Under the pieces are notes generated by a model. It was given only the letters and a program-made list of their open reading frames with translations. It was not told the origin of the DNA and ran no database searches. A stretch of 60,740 nucleotides of DNA. Origin: Elusimicrobia bacterium HGW-Elusimicrobia-3 (lineage in GTDB: Bacteria > Elusimicrobiota > Elusimicrobia > Elusimicrobiales > UBA9959). The stretch's first letter is position 1, and the number at the start of each line of letters is the position of its first letter. A program made the translations under genes and the position numbers. Below, in pieces: positions 25,301 through 33,754 of the stretch. The DNA is taken from assembly GCA_002840355.1 (NCBI GenBank), contig PHAL01000008.1, forward strand, positions 1 through 60,740, in the 5' to 3' direction.

Positions 25301-26281
25301 ATGCCCAGACAAGCGAGAATAGACGTGCCGGGACAGGTTTATCATGTGATGTCGCGCGGTATAGAGCGCGGGAGTATCTTCCTCGGCGAAGACGATTATG
25401 TGGACTTCCGGGAGCGCATCGGCGTATGGCTTAATAAGTCTGGGGCCAAATGCCTTGCGTGGTGCCTGATGCCGAATCACTTCCACTTCCTGGTCTTGCG
25501 GGGCGAACGGCCGCTTTCGGAGCTGATGCATCACGCTATGACCGGCTACGCCATTAACTTCAACCTGAGGCATCGCCGCGCCGGGCACTTGTTCCAGAAC
25601 AGGTATAAGGCCATCATCTGCGATCTTGAGGAATACTTCATGGAAGTCGTGCCGTATATCCACCTCAATCCACTGCGCGCCAATCTGGTGGAAGACCTGG
25701 ACGGCCTTGCCGCCTACAAATGGTGCGGACATTGCGCCGCAATCAGCGGAGTTGAGGATGGAATCCTTAACCGGGACTCGCTTTTATGGCACCTTGGGGA
25801 CAGTGAGGGGGCGGCGGTCGCCAGGTACATGCAGGTTATGCGTGAAAAAGCGGAAGAAATGCGCCAGAAGGATCTTTCCGGAGGCGGACTATTGCGCAGC
25901 CTGGGCGGGGAAGGTGCCGTCCTGAGGGCTATGCGGGCCGGGGAAAAGGTTTTGTCCGACCAGAGGATACTGGGAGAGGGGGATTTTGTGGCGGCCGTAC
26001 TAAGGACCGCCGGTGAAGCCATGCAGAAAGCGAAGAAAAGCCGCGCGGAAGTACTGGGCGAGGTAGCGGCGGCCACCGGCATATCCCGCGAGGACATTTT
26101 AAGGCGTACCCGGGAACGCGGCCCCGCCAGCGCGCGGGCAATTTATTGCTACCTGTGCCGGGAGGCAGCTGGCGGTTCAGCCGTGGAATTGACGGGGGAA
26201 TTGGGAATAACGCAGAGCGCCGTCTCAAAGTTGGCGTCCAAGGGGCGTATACTGGCCGAAAGAATGAAAATAGTCATATAG
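25301..26281 (+). CDS. REP-associated tyrosine transposase (RAYT, Y1/IS200-like)
   Basis: 326 aa from ATG 25301 with AGGGGGGAAT upstream. Opening MPRQARIDVPGQVYHVMSRG and MPNHFHFLVL (HUH pair H60/H62), the helix LMHHAMTGYAINFNLRHRRAGHLFQ (probable catalytic Tyr83) and VPYIHLNPLRANLV are diagnostic for the RAYT branch of IS200/IS605-type single-strand transposases. The C-terminal ~100 residues resemble a DnaA-C or helix-turn-helix DNA-binding domain (ATGISREDILRR; LGITQSAVSKLAS) often attached to this family. The stop codon TAG lies inside a copy of the 24-bp motif at 26272-26295. Appears intact. Confidence 0.9.
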   Translation: MPRQARIDVPGQVYHVMSRGIERGSIFLGEDDYVDFRERIGVWLNKSGAKCLAWCLMPNHFHFLVLRGERPLSELMHHAMTGYAINFNLRHRRAGHLFQNRYKAIICDLEEYFMEVVPYIHLNPLRANLVEDLDGLAAYKWCGHCAAISGVEDGILNRDSLLWHLGDSEGAAVARYMQVMREKAEEMRQKDLSGGGLLRSLGGEGAVLRAMRAGEKVLSDQRILGEGDFVAAVLRTAGEAMQKAKKSRAEVLGEVAAATGISREDILRRTRERGPASARAIYCYLCREAAGGSAVELTGELGITQSAVSKLASKGRILAERMKIVI

Positions 26282-26295
26282 TCATCAGCGTCCCC
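26272..26295 (+). repeat. Exact copy of the 24-bp REP-like motif
   Basis: Identical to 24635-24658. It supplies the stop codon of the RAYT gene and ends 24 bp before the M50 protease start, so it lies in the 5' region of a housekeeping operon. Confidence 0.85.
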
Positions 26296-26319
26296 TCCAT
26301 ATTTAATATAATTGAATAT

Positions 26320-26949
26320 ATGGAGTGGATTTTACAGTTGCCGGTTCTGTTTTTTTCGGTCGTTTTCCATGAATTCGCGCATGGCTACGTGGCCTACATG
26401 CGCGGGGACGACACCGCATACCTTTCGGGCCGGCTTTCTTTCAACCCGTTGCCGCATATAGACCCTGTTGGGACTATACTGGTGCCGGTCGCCTGCATCT
26501 TTATGGGTTTCCCGGCCATCGGCTGGGCCAAACCGGTGCCGGTGAACCCGTACCGGATGCACAGCCCCAAGAGCGACATGGCCTGGGTGGCCCTCAGCGG
26601 CCCGCTGTCCAATATAACGCTGGCGCTCCTGGCCGCGGTGAGTTTCAAGCTGGTGGGGATGTTCATGGGCGGGGACCTGGCCTATACGCTGCTGCGCATG
26701 CTGGGCTTTGCGGTGGTGATAAACCTGCTGCTGGCCGTCTTCAACATGATCCCGGTGTTCCCGCTGGACGGCAGCCAGGTGGCGCTGGGGGTGCTGAAGG
26801 GCCGGGCGCTGGAAATTTACGAAAAACACCTGCCTTACGGGATGTATATCATACTCGGCCTGGTGGTCACCGGGGCGCTGCAGGTCATACTGCGGCCGCT
26901 GCTGAACATGGCCATGCTGGTGTTCGCGCCTATAATGGGAGCCTTCTGA
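26320..26949 (+). CDS. Site-2-protease family (M50) membrane metalloprotease
   Basis: 209 aa, compact form without a PDZ domain. HEFAHGYVAY (residues ~17-26) is the HExxH zinc motif and NMIPVFPLDGSQ the third ligand (NxxPxxxLDG). Six or so hydrophobic helices. Start ATG 26320 is chosen over longer frames that overlap the transposase gene. It cleaves substrates within the membrane by family; the target is unknown. It begins the run M50-trpS-scpA-scpB, an arrangement of adjacent genes seen in many bacteria. Confidence 0.85.
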   Translation: MEWILQLPVLFFSVVFHEFAHGYVAYMRGDDTAYLSGRLSFNPLPHIDPVGTILVPVACIFMGFPAIGWAKPVPVNPYRMHSPKSDMAWVALSGPLSNITLALLAAVSFKLVGMFMGGDLAYTLLRMLGFAVVINLLLAVFNMIPVFPLDGSQVALGVLKGRALEIYEKHLPYGMYIILGLVVTGALQVILRPLLNMAMLVFAPIMGAF

Positions 26950-26951
26950 AT

Positions 26952-28043
26952 ATGGACAACGAAAAAAAGCCCGTGGTGGTTTCAGGCGCCAGGCCTACCG
27001 GCCGGCTGCATCTTGGCAATTACTGGGGCACGATGAAGAACTGGCTGGCCCTGCAGGACAAGTACGACTGCTACTTTTTCGTGGCCGACTGGCACGCGCT
27101 GACCACCGGCGCCGACAAGAGCGAGACCATAGCCGGCAATTCCCGCGATATGGTGCTGGACTGGCTGGCCATGGGCCTCGACCCGGTCAAGGCCGTCTTC
27201 TTCCGCCAGAGCGACGTGAAGCCCCACGCCGAGCTGGCGCTGCTGCTGGGCATGGTGACGCCCATCAGCTGGCTGCTGCGCAACCCCACTTTCAAGGACC
27301 AGCTGCAGGAGCTGTACAAGGCCAAGTACAAGGGCCAGGAAGACAAGATGAAGAAGGCCGAGGGCGTGACCAAACAGCTCGCCGAGGCCCACGGTCACGA
27401 CGCCGACGAGCTGGCCCTGCACTCCGACATGGCCGTGCTCGGTTTCCTGGGCTACCCGGTGCTGCAGGCCGCCGACGTGCTGCTCTATGACGCCAAGTTC
27501 GTGCCGATAGGCAAGGACCAGCTGCCGCATTTGGAGATCTCGCGCGACATAGCCCGCCGCTTCAACCACACTTTCGGCACCAGCCTGCTCTGCGAGCCGG
27601 AGCCGCTGTTCACCAGCGCCACGCTGGTGCCCGGCATAGACGGCCGCAAGATGAGCAAGTCCTACGGCAACACCATAGCGCTCGGCGAGGACGCCAAGAG
27701 CCTCGAGACCAAGATCAAAAAGATGTACACCGACCCGCTCAAGGTCAAGGCCGACGACCCCGGCCACCCCGAGGGCTGCGTGGTCTGCGCCTTCCACAAG
27801 CTCTACAACCAGGATTGGAAGGCGCAGGAAGACGCCTGCCGCACCGGCAAGACCGGCTGCGGCGGCTGCAAGAAACTGCTGACGGAGCTGATGGAAAAAG
27901 AGATAGGCGTCTTCAGGGCCCGCCGGGCCGAGCTGGAAGCGTCGGGCAAGGTGGACGAGGTGCTGGCAGCCGGCGCCGTCAGGGCGCGCGCCGTGGCGGA
28001 CAAGAAGATGGCCGCGGCCTCCAAGGCGGCGGGACTGATATGA
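26952..28043 (+). CDS. trpS: Tryptophanyl-tRNA synthetase
   Basis: 363 aa class I synthetase. The HIGH motif appears as PTGRLHLGNYWG and the KMSKS loop as DGRKMSKSYGN, with the Trp-specific QLPHLEISRDIARRFN between. It charges tRNA-Trp in the cytoplasm. A CxxC-containing insertion near 298-302 (GKTGCGGCKKLL) is typical of some bacterial TrpRS. The start is 2 bp after the protease stop; the stop overlaps the scpA start (ATGA). Confidence 0.95.
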   Translation: MDNEKKPVVVSGARPTGRLHLGNYWGTMKNWLALQDKYDCYFFVADWHALTTGADKSETIAGNSRDMVLDWLAMGLDPVKAVFFRQSDVKPHAELALLLGMVTPISWLLRNPTFKDQLQELYKAKYKGQEDKMKKAEGVTKQLAEAHGHDADELALHSDMAVLGFLGYPVLQAADVLLYDAKFVPIGKDQLPHLEISRDIARRFNHTFGTSLLCEPEPLFTSATLVPGIDGRKMSKSYGNTIALGEDAKSLETKIKKMYTDPLKVKADDPGHPEGCVVCAFHKLYNQDWKAQEDACRTGKTGCGGCKKLLTELMEKEIGVFRARRAELEASGKVDEVLAAGAVRARAVADKKMAAASKAAGLI

Positions 28044-28846
28044 GCGCCATAGACATACACCTGGAGAATTTCGAGGGTCCTCTGGACCTCCTGATGCACC
28101 TTATCAAGAAGAACAATCTTGATATTTACGACATACCGATCTCGCAGATCACCGCCGAGTACCTGCAGTACCTCGAGGTGATGAAGAGCCTCAACCTCGA
28201 CGTGGCCGGCGACTTCCTGGTGATGGCCGCCACGCTGATGCAGATCAAGGCCAAGATGCTGCTGCCCGCCCCCGAGGCGGCCGAAGGCGAGAACGGCCCC
28301 GACCCGCGCGGCGCGCTGGTCAGCATGCTCGAGGAGTACCAGCGCTACAAGGAAGCCTCCAAGGAGATGAATACCCGCTTCTCCAAGTTCAAGGACGCCT
28401 TCTACCGCGGCTCGCCGGTGTTCACCAGCGAGGAGAAGTACCTGGACCTGGATTTCTACGCGCTGATGGACGCGGTCAAGCGCGCGTTCGAACGCGCCGA
28501 GCCCAGCCGCGAGGTGGAGGCCGACCAGTTCCCGATCGAGTCGCGCGTGGCCAAGATAGAGAAGATGCTCGAGGGCCGCGACTGGCTGATCCTCGACGAG
28601 ATCTTCGCTTCGGAGAAGAAGCGCCTGGGCGTGATCACCTGCTTCATGGCCCTGCTCGAGCTCATCAAGCAGCACAAGATAGTGGTGTCGCAGGACGAGG
28701 CCTACTCCGAAGTGCGCATCTACCCGGCGCCGGTCTCCGTGCCCGCCCCCGAGCCCGCCGCCGTGGCCGCGGCGCCGGAGCAGCCGGCTGTCGAGGCCGC
28801 CCCGCAGCCGGAGAGCCCGGAGCCGCCGCCCGGTTCCCTGAATTGA
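28040..28846 (+). CDS. scpA: Segregation and condensation protein A
   Basis: 268 aa. The N-terminal FEGPLDLLMHLIKKNNLDIYDIPI is the ScpA/kleisin signature, and the C-terminal winged helix (ITCFMALLELIKQHKIVVSQDE) binds the SMC head. The last ~35 residues are a Pro/Ala/Glu-rich tail. It works with SMC and ScpB in chromosome compaction. ATG 28040 overlaps the trpS stop. Confidence 0.95.
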   Translation: MSAIDIHLENFEGPLDLLMHLIKKNNLDIYDIPISQITAEYLQYLEVMKSLNLDVAGDFLVMAATLMQIKAKMLLPAPEAAEGENGPDPRGALVSMLEEYQRYKEASKEMNTRFSKFKDAFYRGSPVFTSEEKYLDLDFYALMDAVKRAFERAEPSREVEADQFPIESRVAKIEKMLEGRDWLILDEIFASEKKRLGVITCFMALLELIKQHKIVVSQDEAYSEVRIYPAPVSVPAPEPAAVAAAPEQPAVEAAPQPESPEPPPGSLN

Positions 28847-28868
28847 ATTTCAACTTTAGCGAGGTAAT

Positions 28869-29816
28869 ATGGAAGACGTAGAACTGAAAAAAGTGCTCGA
28901 GACCCTGCTCTTCATCACCGACGCGCCGCTGCCGGTGACCCGCATAGCCCAGCTGTGCGAGATCCGCAACAAGGAGCGCATCGAAGGCGCCCTGCAGGAG
29001 CTGCGCAAGACCTACGACGACGAGGGCCGCACGCTGCAGGTGATGCAGGTGGCCGGCGGCTGGCAGCTGGCCACCCGCCCCGAATACGGCATCTGGGTGC
29101 GCAAGCTCTACCACAATAAAATGACGGTGCGCCTCACGCAGGCCGCGCTGGAAACCCTCTGCATCATAGCCTACAAGCAGCCGCTGACCCGCGCCGAGGT
29201 GGAGGCCATCCGCGGCGTGGAAGTGATAGGCCCGCTGGACACGCTGACGCAGCGCAGGCTGATCACCGTGGTGGGCCGCCGCGAGAGCATAGGCCGCCCC
29301 ATCCTTTACGGCACCACCAGCGAATTCCTGCGCCAGTTCGGCCTGAACTCGCTCGACGACCTGCCCAAGCTGGAGAGCTTCAATATCGAGAATATGGCCG
29401 CCGCGGCCCAGTCTACCGCCGTGGAGCTGATAGAGCAGGATTCCATGCCGGAGCCGGTGGCCGAAGGCGCGCCCCCGCAGGACCCGGCCCAGGCCGCCCT
29501 GGAAGGCGACGATTTCGCCGCCGAAGAGGCCGTGGGCGAAGCCCTGACCGAGGCGCCGGCAGAAAACGAAGCGCCGGCTGACACCGAAGCGCCGGCAGAA
29601 ACCGAAATCCAGGCTGAAACCGAGCCTGTGGCCGAACCTGCTGCCGAGCCCCTGACCGAACCGGAACCCGAAGCCGCCGCCGAAATAGCCGCGGAGCCGT
29701 CCGAAGAGATCATGCAGGAACCGCCCGTAGAAGAGCCGGCGCCCGAGGCCCCCGTGGAAGCCGCCGTGGCCGAGCAGGCCGAGGCCGCCCCGGAAGAGCC
29801 CAAGGATGATCTTTAA
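28869..29816 (+). CDS. scpB: Segregation and condensation protein B with long acidic tail
   Basis: 315 aa; the ScpB double winged-helix core occupies ~1-175 (ETLLFITDAPLPVTRIAQL; ALETLCIIAYKQPLTRAEVEAIRGV). The remaining ~130 residues are low-complexity Ala/Glu/Pro repeats (EAPAETE-type), far longer than usual ScpB tails. Partner of ScpA in the SMC complex. GAGGT precedes the ATG. Confidence 0.93.
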   Translation: MEDVELKKVLETLLFITDAPLPVTRIAQLCEIRNKERIEGALQELRKTYDDEGRTLQVMQVAGGWQLATRPEYGIWVRKLYHNKMTVRLTQAALETLCIIAYKQPLTRAEVEAIRGVEVIGPLDTLTQRRLITVVGRRESIGRPILYGTTSEFLRQFGLNSLDDLPKLESFNIENMAAAAQSTAVELIEQDSMPEPVAEGAPPQDPAQAALEGDDFAAEEAVGEALTEAPAENEAPADTEAPAETEIQAETEPVAEPAAEPLTEPEPEAAAEIAAEPSEEIMQEPPVEEPAPEAPVEAAVAEQAEAAPEEPKDDL

Positions 29817-29822
29817 GCCCTG

Positions 29823-30818
29823 ATGCCCGAAATAAGAAAGGACCCCGTCTTCGGCCGCTGGGTCATCATAGCCTCGGAGCGCGGCCTGCGCCCCAACGAG
29901 TTCCGGCCCGGCGCCGGGCCCGACGGCAAAAGTTATGTCTGCCCGTTCTGCCCGGGCAACGAGGACCTGACCCCGCCCACCATCTATTCCCTGCCCGGCG
30001 CGGCCGGTTCCTGGCGCCTGCGCGTGGTGCGCAACAAGTACCCGGCCCTGACGGCCGAGAGCGCCGCGGGCAACCGCCGCGACGGCATCTACGACAGCAT
30101 GGACGGCATGGGCTTCCACGAGGTGGTCATAGAGACCCCGGAGCACGACCGCGTGCTGGAGAGCATGCCCGCCGAGAGTGTGGCCGACGTGGTGCGCACT
30201 TTCGTGCTGCGCATGCGCGAGATAAAGAAAGACCCGCGCATCAAGTACGTGATGATCTTCAAGAACCACGGCCGCAACGCCGGGGCCAGCCTGCTGCACC
30301 CGCATTCGCAGATCATCGCGATGCCGATGGCGCCGCTGCGCGTGCTGCAGGAGATAGAGGGCGCGGCCGAGTACCACCTCGAGCGCGGCACCTGCGTGTT
30401 CTGCGACATCGTCAAAGAGGAGCAGGCCTTCAAGCGGCGCGTCGTCGCCGAGAACGCCGACTTCCTGGCCGTCACGCCCTACGCCAGCCGCTTCTCCTTC
30501 GAGACCTGGATACTGCCCAAGGCGCATAACAGCCATTTCGAGGATCTGCCCGGCGAGCAGGCGCAGCCGCTGGCCGAGATCGTGAAGACCGTGCTCTCCA
30601 AGCTCTCCGCCTCGCTGCCGGACCTGTCCTACAATCTGATCGTGCACACCATGCCCCCGCAGGACCCCGCGGCCGGGCATTACCACTGGCACATAGAGAT
30701 CATGCCCAAGCTGACCCACGTGGCCGGCTTCGAATGGGGTACCGGCTTCTATATCAACACGGTGTCACCGGAGGACGCCGCCGACATGCTGAACTCCGGG
30801 AAGAGATACAAGGTTTAG
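29823..30818 (+). CDS. Galactose-1-phosphate uridylyltransferase-like protein
   Basis: 331-aa HIT-superfamily enzyme. The zinc-type Cys pair is in YVCPFCPGNE, and the second CVFCDIV is intact. The nucleophile motif is ASLLHPHSQI (HPH) and the second half has HYHWHIEIMPK. It transfers UMP between UDP-hexose and hexose-1-phosphate. Some bacterial homologues act on other sugars or as ADP-type transferases, so galT is not certain. It is followed by glgA nine bases later, linking it to nucleotide-sugar/glycogen metabolism. Confidence 0.85.
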   Translation: MPEIRKDPVFGRWVIIASERGLRPNEFRPGAGPDGKSYVCPFCPGNEDLTPPTIYSLPGAAGSWRLRVVRNKYPALTAESAAGNRRDGIYDSMDGMGFHEVVIETPEHDRVLESMPAESVADVVRTFVLRMREIKKDPRIKYVMIFKNHGRNAGASLLHPHSQIIAMPMAPLRVLQEIEGAAEYHLERGTCVFCDIVKEEQAFKRRVVAENADFLAVTPYASRFSFETWILPKAHNSHFEDLPGEQAQPLAEIVKTVLSKLSASLPDLSYNLIVHTMPPQDPAAGHYHWHIEIMPKLTHVAGFEWGTGFYINTVSPEDAADMLNSGKRYKV

Positions 30819-30827
30819 GGAGGCCCC

Positions 30828-32285
30828 ATGAAGATCCTTATCGCCGCCAGCGAAGCGTTCCCTTTCTGCAAGACCGGCGGGCTCGCCGACGTCACCGGCG
30901 CGCTGGCGCAGGTGTTCGCCAGGACGCCCGACGCCGAGGTGGTGCTGTTCCTGCCGCGCTACCGCAACGTGGGCGGCGGGGCTTTCTCGCCCAAGGCCTG
31001 CGGCGGCAGCTTTCTGATCCCGGTGGGCAACCGCGTGGAGACCGCCACGATGAGCCGCGTGCAGTGGGGCAAGGCGGCCGTCTACTTCATCGAGAACCCC
31101 AAATATTTCGACCGGCCCGGCATGTACCGCACCGCCGCCGGCGACTACGAGGATAACGACGAGCGCTTCCTCTTCTTCTCGCGCGCCGTGCTCGAAGGCT
31201 CCAAGTTCATCGGCTTCAAGCCCGACGTCATCCATTGCCACGACTGGCAGACCGGCCTGGTGCCGGCCTACCTGCGCACGCTCTACAAGATAGACTCCTT
31301 CTTCGCCAAGACGGCCAGCGTGTTCACCATCCATAACATCGCCTATCAGGGCATGTTCCCCAAGGAGACCCTGCTAAAGGCCGGCTTCTCCTGGCTGGAC
31401 TTCACGCCGGAGAAGCTGGAGTACTACGGCGGCATCAATTATATGAAGGCCGCGCTGGTCTTCGCCGACCTGATCACCACCGTCAGCCCCACCTACGCCA
31501 GCGAGATACAGTACCGCCCGGAGTTCGGCCACGGCATGGAGGGCCTGCTCAAGCACCGCACCTCCGACCTGTTCGGCATCCTCAACGGCATCGACGAGGA
31601 GATCTGGGACCCGGCCACCGACACTTTCCTCGAGCGCGGCTACGAGCTCAAGAGCTTCCAGCGCGGCAAGGCCGCCGCCAAGAAGGCGCTGCAGAAAGAA
31701 TTGGGCCTGGAAGAGAACAAGGACCTGATCCTGGCCGGCGTGGTCAGCCGCCTGGACCACCAGAAGGGCCTGGATACGCTGCTGCGCGTGGCCCCCGAAT
31801 TCGTGGACAAGATGCAGTTCGTGGTGCTGGGCGCCGGCGACCCGGGCCTGGCCGACGGCTTCACCGCGCTGGCCGCGGCCAATCCCAGGCGGGTGGCTTT
31901 CCGCACCGGCATGGACGAGGCCCTGGCGCACAAGATCTACGGCGCCGCGGACATCTTCGTCATGCCGTCTCGTTTCGAGCCCTGCGGCCTCAGCCAGATG
32001 ATCTCCATGCGCTACGGCACGCTGCCGGTGGTCACCCGCACCGGCGGCCTCAAGGACACCGTCTTCTACAACGGCGAGCCCAAGGATTCCAACGGCTTCG
32101 CCATAGACCAGGCCGACGAGGGGCAACTGCGGTCCGTGCTGGGCCACATCGTCTCGCTGTACGGCTGGCGCGAGAACTGGAACCTGATGGTGCGCAACGC
32201 CATGCGCGGCGATTATGCCTGGCACAAGTCGGCCGAAGCCTACATAAAGCTCTTCAACATAGCCGTCCAGCGCCGCCAGCTGTAG
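30828..32285 (+). CDS. glgA: Glycogen (starch) synthase
   Basis: 485 aa GT5 enzyme. The N-terminal KTGGLADVTGAL is the ADP-glucose-binding KxGGL motif; HCHDWQTGLVPAYL and the C-terminal SRFEPCGLSQMISMRYGTLPVVTRTGGL (E-x7-E retaining motif) are complete. It elongates alpha-1,4-glucan from ADP-glucose in the cytoplasm. AGGGAGG lies upstream of the ATG. Last gene of the run beginning at 26320. Confidence 0.95.
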   Translation: MKILIAASEAFPFCKTGGLADVTGALAQVFARTPDAEVVLFLPRYRNVGGGAFSPKACGGSFLIPVGNRVETATMSRVQWGKAAVYFIENPKYFDRPGMYRTAAGDYEDNDERFLFFSRAVLEGSKFIGFKPDVIHCHDWQTGLVPAYLRTLYKIDSFFAKTASVFTIHNIAYQGMFPKETLLKAGFSWLDFTPEKLEYYGGINYMKAALVFADLITTVSPTYASEIQYRPEFGHGMEGLLKHRTSDLFGILNGIDEEIWDPATDTFLERGYELKSFQRGKAAAKKALQKELGLEENKDLILAGVVSRLDHQKGLDTLLRVAPEFVDKMQFVVLGAGDPGLADGFTALAAANPRRVAFRTGMDEALAHKIYGAADIFVMPSRFEPCGLSQMISMRYGTLPVVTRTGGLKDTVFYNGEPKDSNGFAIDQADEGQLRSVLGHIVSLYGWRENWNLMVRNAMRGDYAWHKSAEAYIKLFNIAVQRRQL

Positions 32286-32410
32286 AGGGCGGTCAGGGGG
32301 CGTCCCCCCGTGAACCCTGGACTGCAGGGAACCGTTGCGCGGTTCCCCCCCGGGGCGGGGCCCCCCTTCCCCAAAGGGTTCACGCGGGTACACCCCCTGC
32401 CCTTTTAAAG
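32286..32410. repeat. Large imperfect stem-loop after glgA
   Basis: The left arm 32285-32318 (agggcggtcagggggcgtcc... gtgaaccct) pairs with the right arm 32378-32406 (agggttcacgcgggtac... ctgccct). A smaller hairpin (gaaccgttgcgcggttc) lies inside. It ends cttttaaag. It may terminate glgA transcription or be a non-autonomous repeat element. The following ~85 bp to the next gene hold nothing else I can name. Confidence 0.6.
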
Positions 32411-32496
32411 TGAAAAGATAAAACGAATTAGGGCCTATTTTGGTCTGGGTCTATGGGCCCTCGCGCCTGCTGGCGATTTAAGCGATAATTATATAG

Positions 32497-33693
32497 ATGC
32501 GCAAATACATCAAGAGTTGCTTCTATGTCCTGCTGCTGGCCCTGCCTCTGGTTAATGCCGGCGCGCAGACCATCCCCTTCTTCCCGCTCGACGGCGCCCC
32601 GCAGGCGCCGGCCGTGCCCGCGCCCCAATTGTCCACCGGCGCCTTCGTACCCCTGGAGATCCCCGACTTCGCCTTCTCCGGCCAGGCCGACATAGAGGCC
32701 CTGCTGGAGAGCGCCATACGCGGCTCCAAAAAATCCGTGGAAGTGGCCCTCTACGGCTTCACACTGCCCCGCGTGGCGCAGGCCCTGGTGGACGCCAAGG
32801 AGCGCGGCCTGGCCGTGCGCGTGCTGGTCAACGAATCCCATGTTTATACCTCCAGGATCAGCGAGCAGCTGGAACTGCTGATCGACAAAGGCTTGGAGCT
32901 GCGCACGCTGCGCGGCGCGGGCAACTACGGCATCATGCATAATAAGCTGGGCATTTACGACGGTAGAATGGTTTCGGCCGGCTCTTTCAACTGGGCCGTT
33001 ACCGCCAATCTGGCCAACAGCGAGAATATCGTTTTCAGCCGCGACAAGGGCGTAGTGACGGGCTACCGCAAGTATTTCGCCTGGATGTGGGGCCATGCCA
33101 GGCCGGCAGGCCAGGGACCGGGCCAGCCTGTCGCCAACTATGGCCCGCCGCCCGAAGACCCGGCCAGGACCATCTTCTATAACGGCGCGCTGCTGCCGGC
33201 CTATTCCTTCTCACCCGCCGGCCGCACCGAGGCCGACATCCTCAACGCCCTGAATTTCACCCGCGAGAGCGCGGACATAGCGGTGTTCAGCTTCTACTCG
33301 CTCGACATCGGCAACGCGGTGGTCAACGCGCATAAGCGCGGGGTCAAGGTGCGGGTGCTGGTGGACAGGGTGCAGGCCAGCCAGTCCGAGGTGGGGGCGC
33401 TGCTGATCAAGAACGGCGTGCCTTTCCGCTGGAGCCAGGGCTATGCCGGCAGGGGCGTGATGCACAACAAGTACGCCGTGCTGGACTCCAAGCTGCTGAT
33501 GACCGGCTCCTTCAACTGGTCGGTGAACGCGCAGCAGAACAATTTCGAGAACATGTTCAATACCGCCGACAAGGCCTATACTGAGGCCTTTGCCGCGCAG
33601 TTCGAGCGGCTCTTCCTTGCCGCCGAGACCCCCACTTCAGCCGACCTGGAGAAGGCCCGCCTGCAGTACCAGAGCGCGGTCACCGAAAGATAG
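32497..33693 (+). CDS. Exported phospholipase D-like protein with two HKD-type motifs
   Basis: 398 aa with signal peptide (FYVLLLALPLVNAGA). Two PLD repeats carry MHNKLGIYDGRMVSAGSFNW and MHNKYAVLDSKLLMTGSFNW (HxK...GSxN). Both halves look active. The family includes phospholipase D, cardiolipin synthase and nucleases such as Nuc/BfiL; the export signal and duplicated short domains fit a periplasmic or secreted phosphodiesterase, substrate unknown. Monocistronic, with a terminator after it. Confidence 0.85.
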   Translation: MRKYIKSCFYVLLLALPLVNAGAQTIPFFPLDGAPQAPAVPAPQLSTGAFVPLEIPDFAFSGQADIEALLESAIRGSKKSVEVALYGFTLPRVAQALVDAKERGLAVRVLVNESHVYTSRISEQLELLIDKGLELRTLRGAGNYGIMHNKLGIYDGRMVSAGSFNWAVTANLANSENIVFSRDKGVVTGYRKYFAWMWGHARPAGQGPGQPVANYGPPPEDPARTIFYNGALLPAYSFSPAGRTEADILNALNFTRESADIAVFSFYSLDIGNAVVNAHKRGVKVRVLVDRVQASQSEVGALLIKNGVPFRWSQGYAGRGVMHNKYAVLDSKLLMTGSFNWSVNAQQNNFENMFNTADKAYTEAFAAQFERLFLAAETPTSADLEKARLQYQSAVTER

Positions 33694-33707
33694 GCTTTCC
33701 CGCGCAA

Positions 33708-33738
33708 TAAAAAAAGGGAGGCTCGCGCCTCCCTTTTT
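33708..33738. terminator. Bidirectional rho-independent terminator
   Basis: Stem agggaggc / gcctccct with A-run before and T-run after. It lies between the convergent PLD-like gene and the RND efflux operon. Confidence 0.85.
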
Positions 33739-33754
33739 CTTTTGGCTGTCGCGG

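Larger units (their letters stand above)
24513..26295. mobile_element. Candidate RAYT-bearing unit bounded by inverted 24-bp motifs
   Basis: The outermost motif copies (24513-24536 and 26272-26295) are in inverted orientation and enclose a small hypothetical gene, a 13-bp hairpin and a Y1 transposase gene. I see no clear target-site duplication. RAYTs usually mobilise short REP/REPIN elements in trans rather than moving as a unit, so the boundary is tentative. Confidence 0.45.

Noticed and set aside
24513-26295. Target-site duplication around the RAYT unit
   Set aside because: The flanks share only A/T-rich sequence, with no clear direct repeat.
28665-30719. 684-codon minus-strand open frame
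   Set aside because: Spans scpB and the galT-like gene in antisense; no start signal and no family features.
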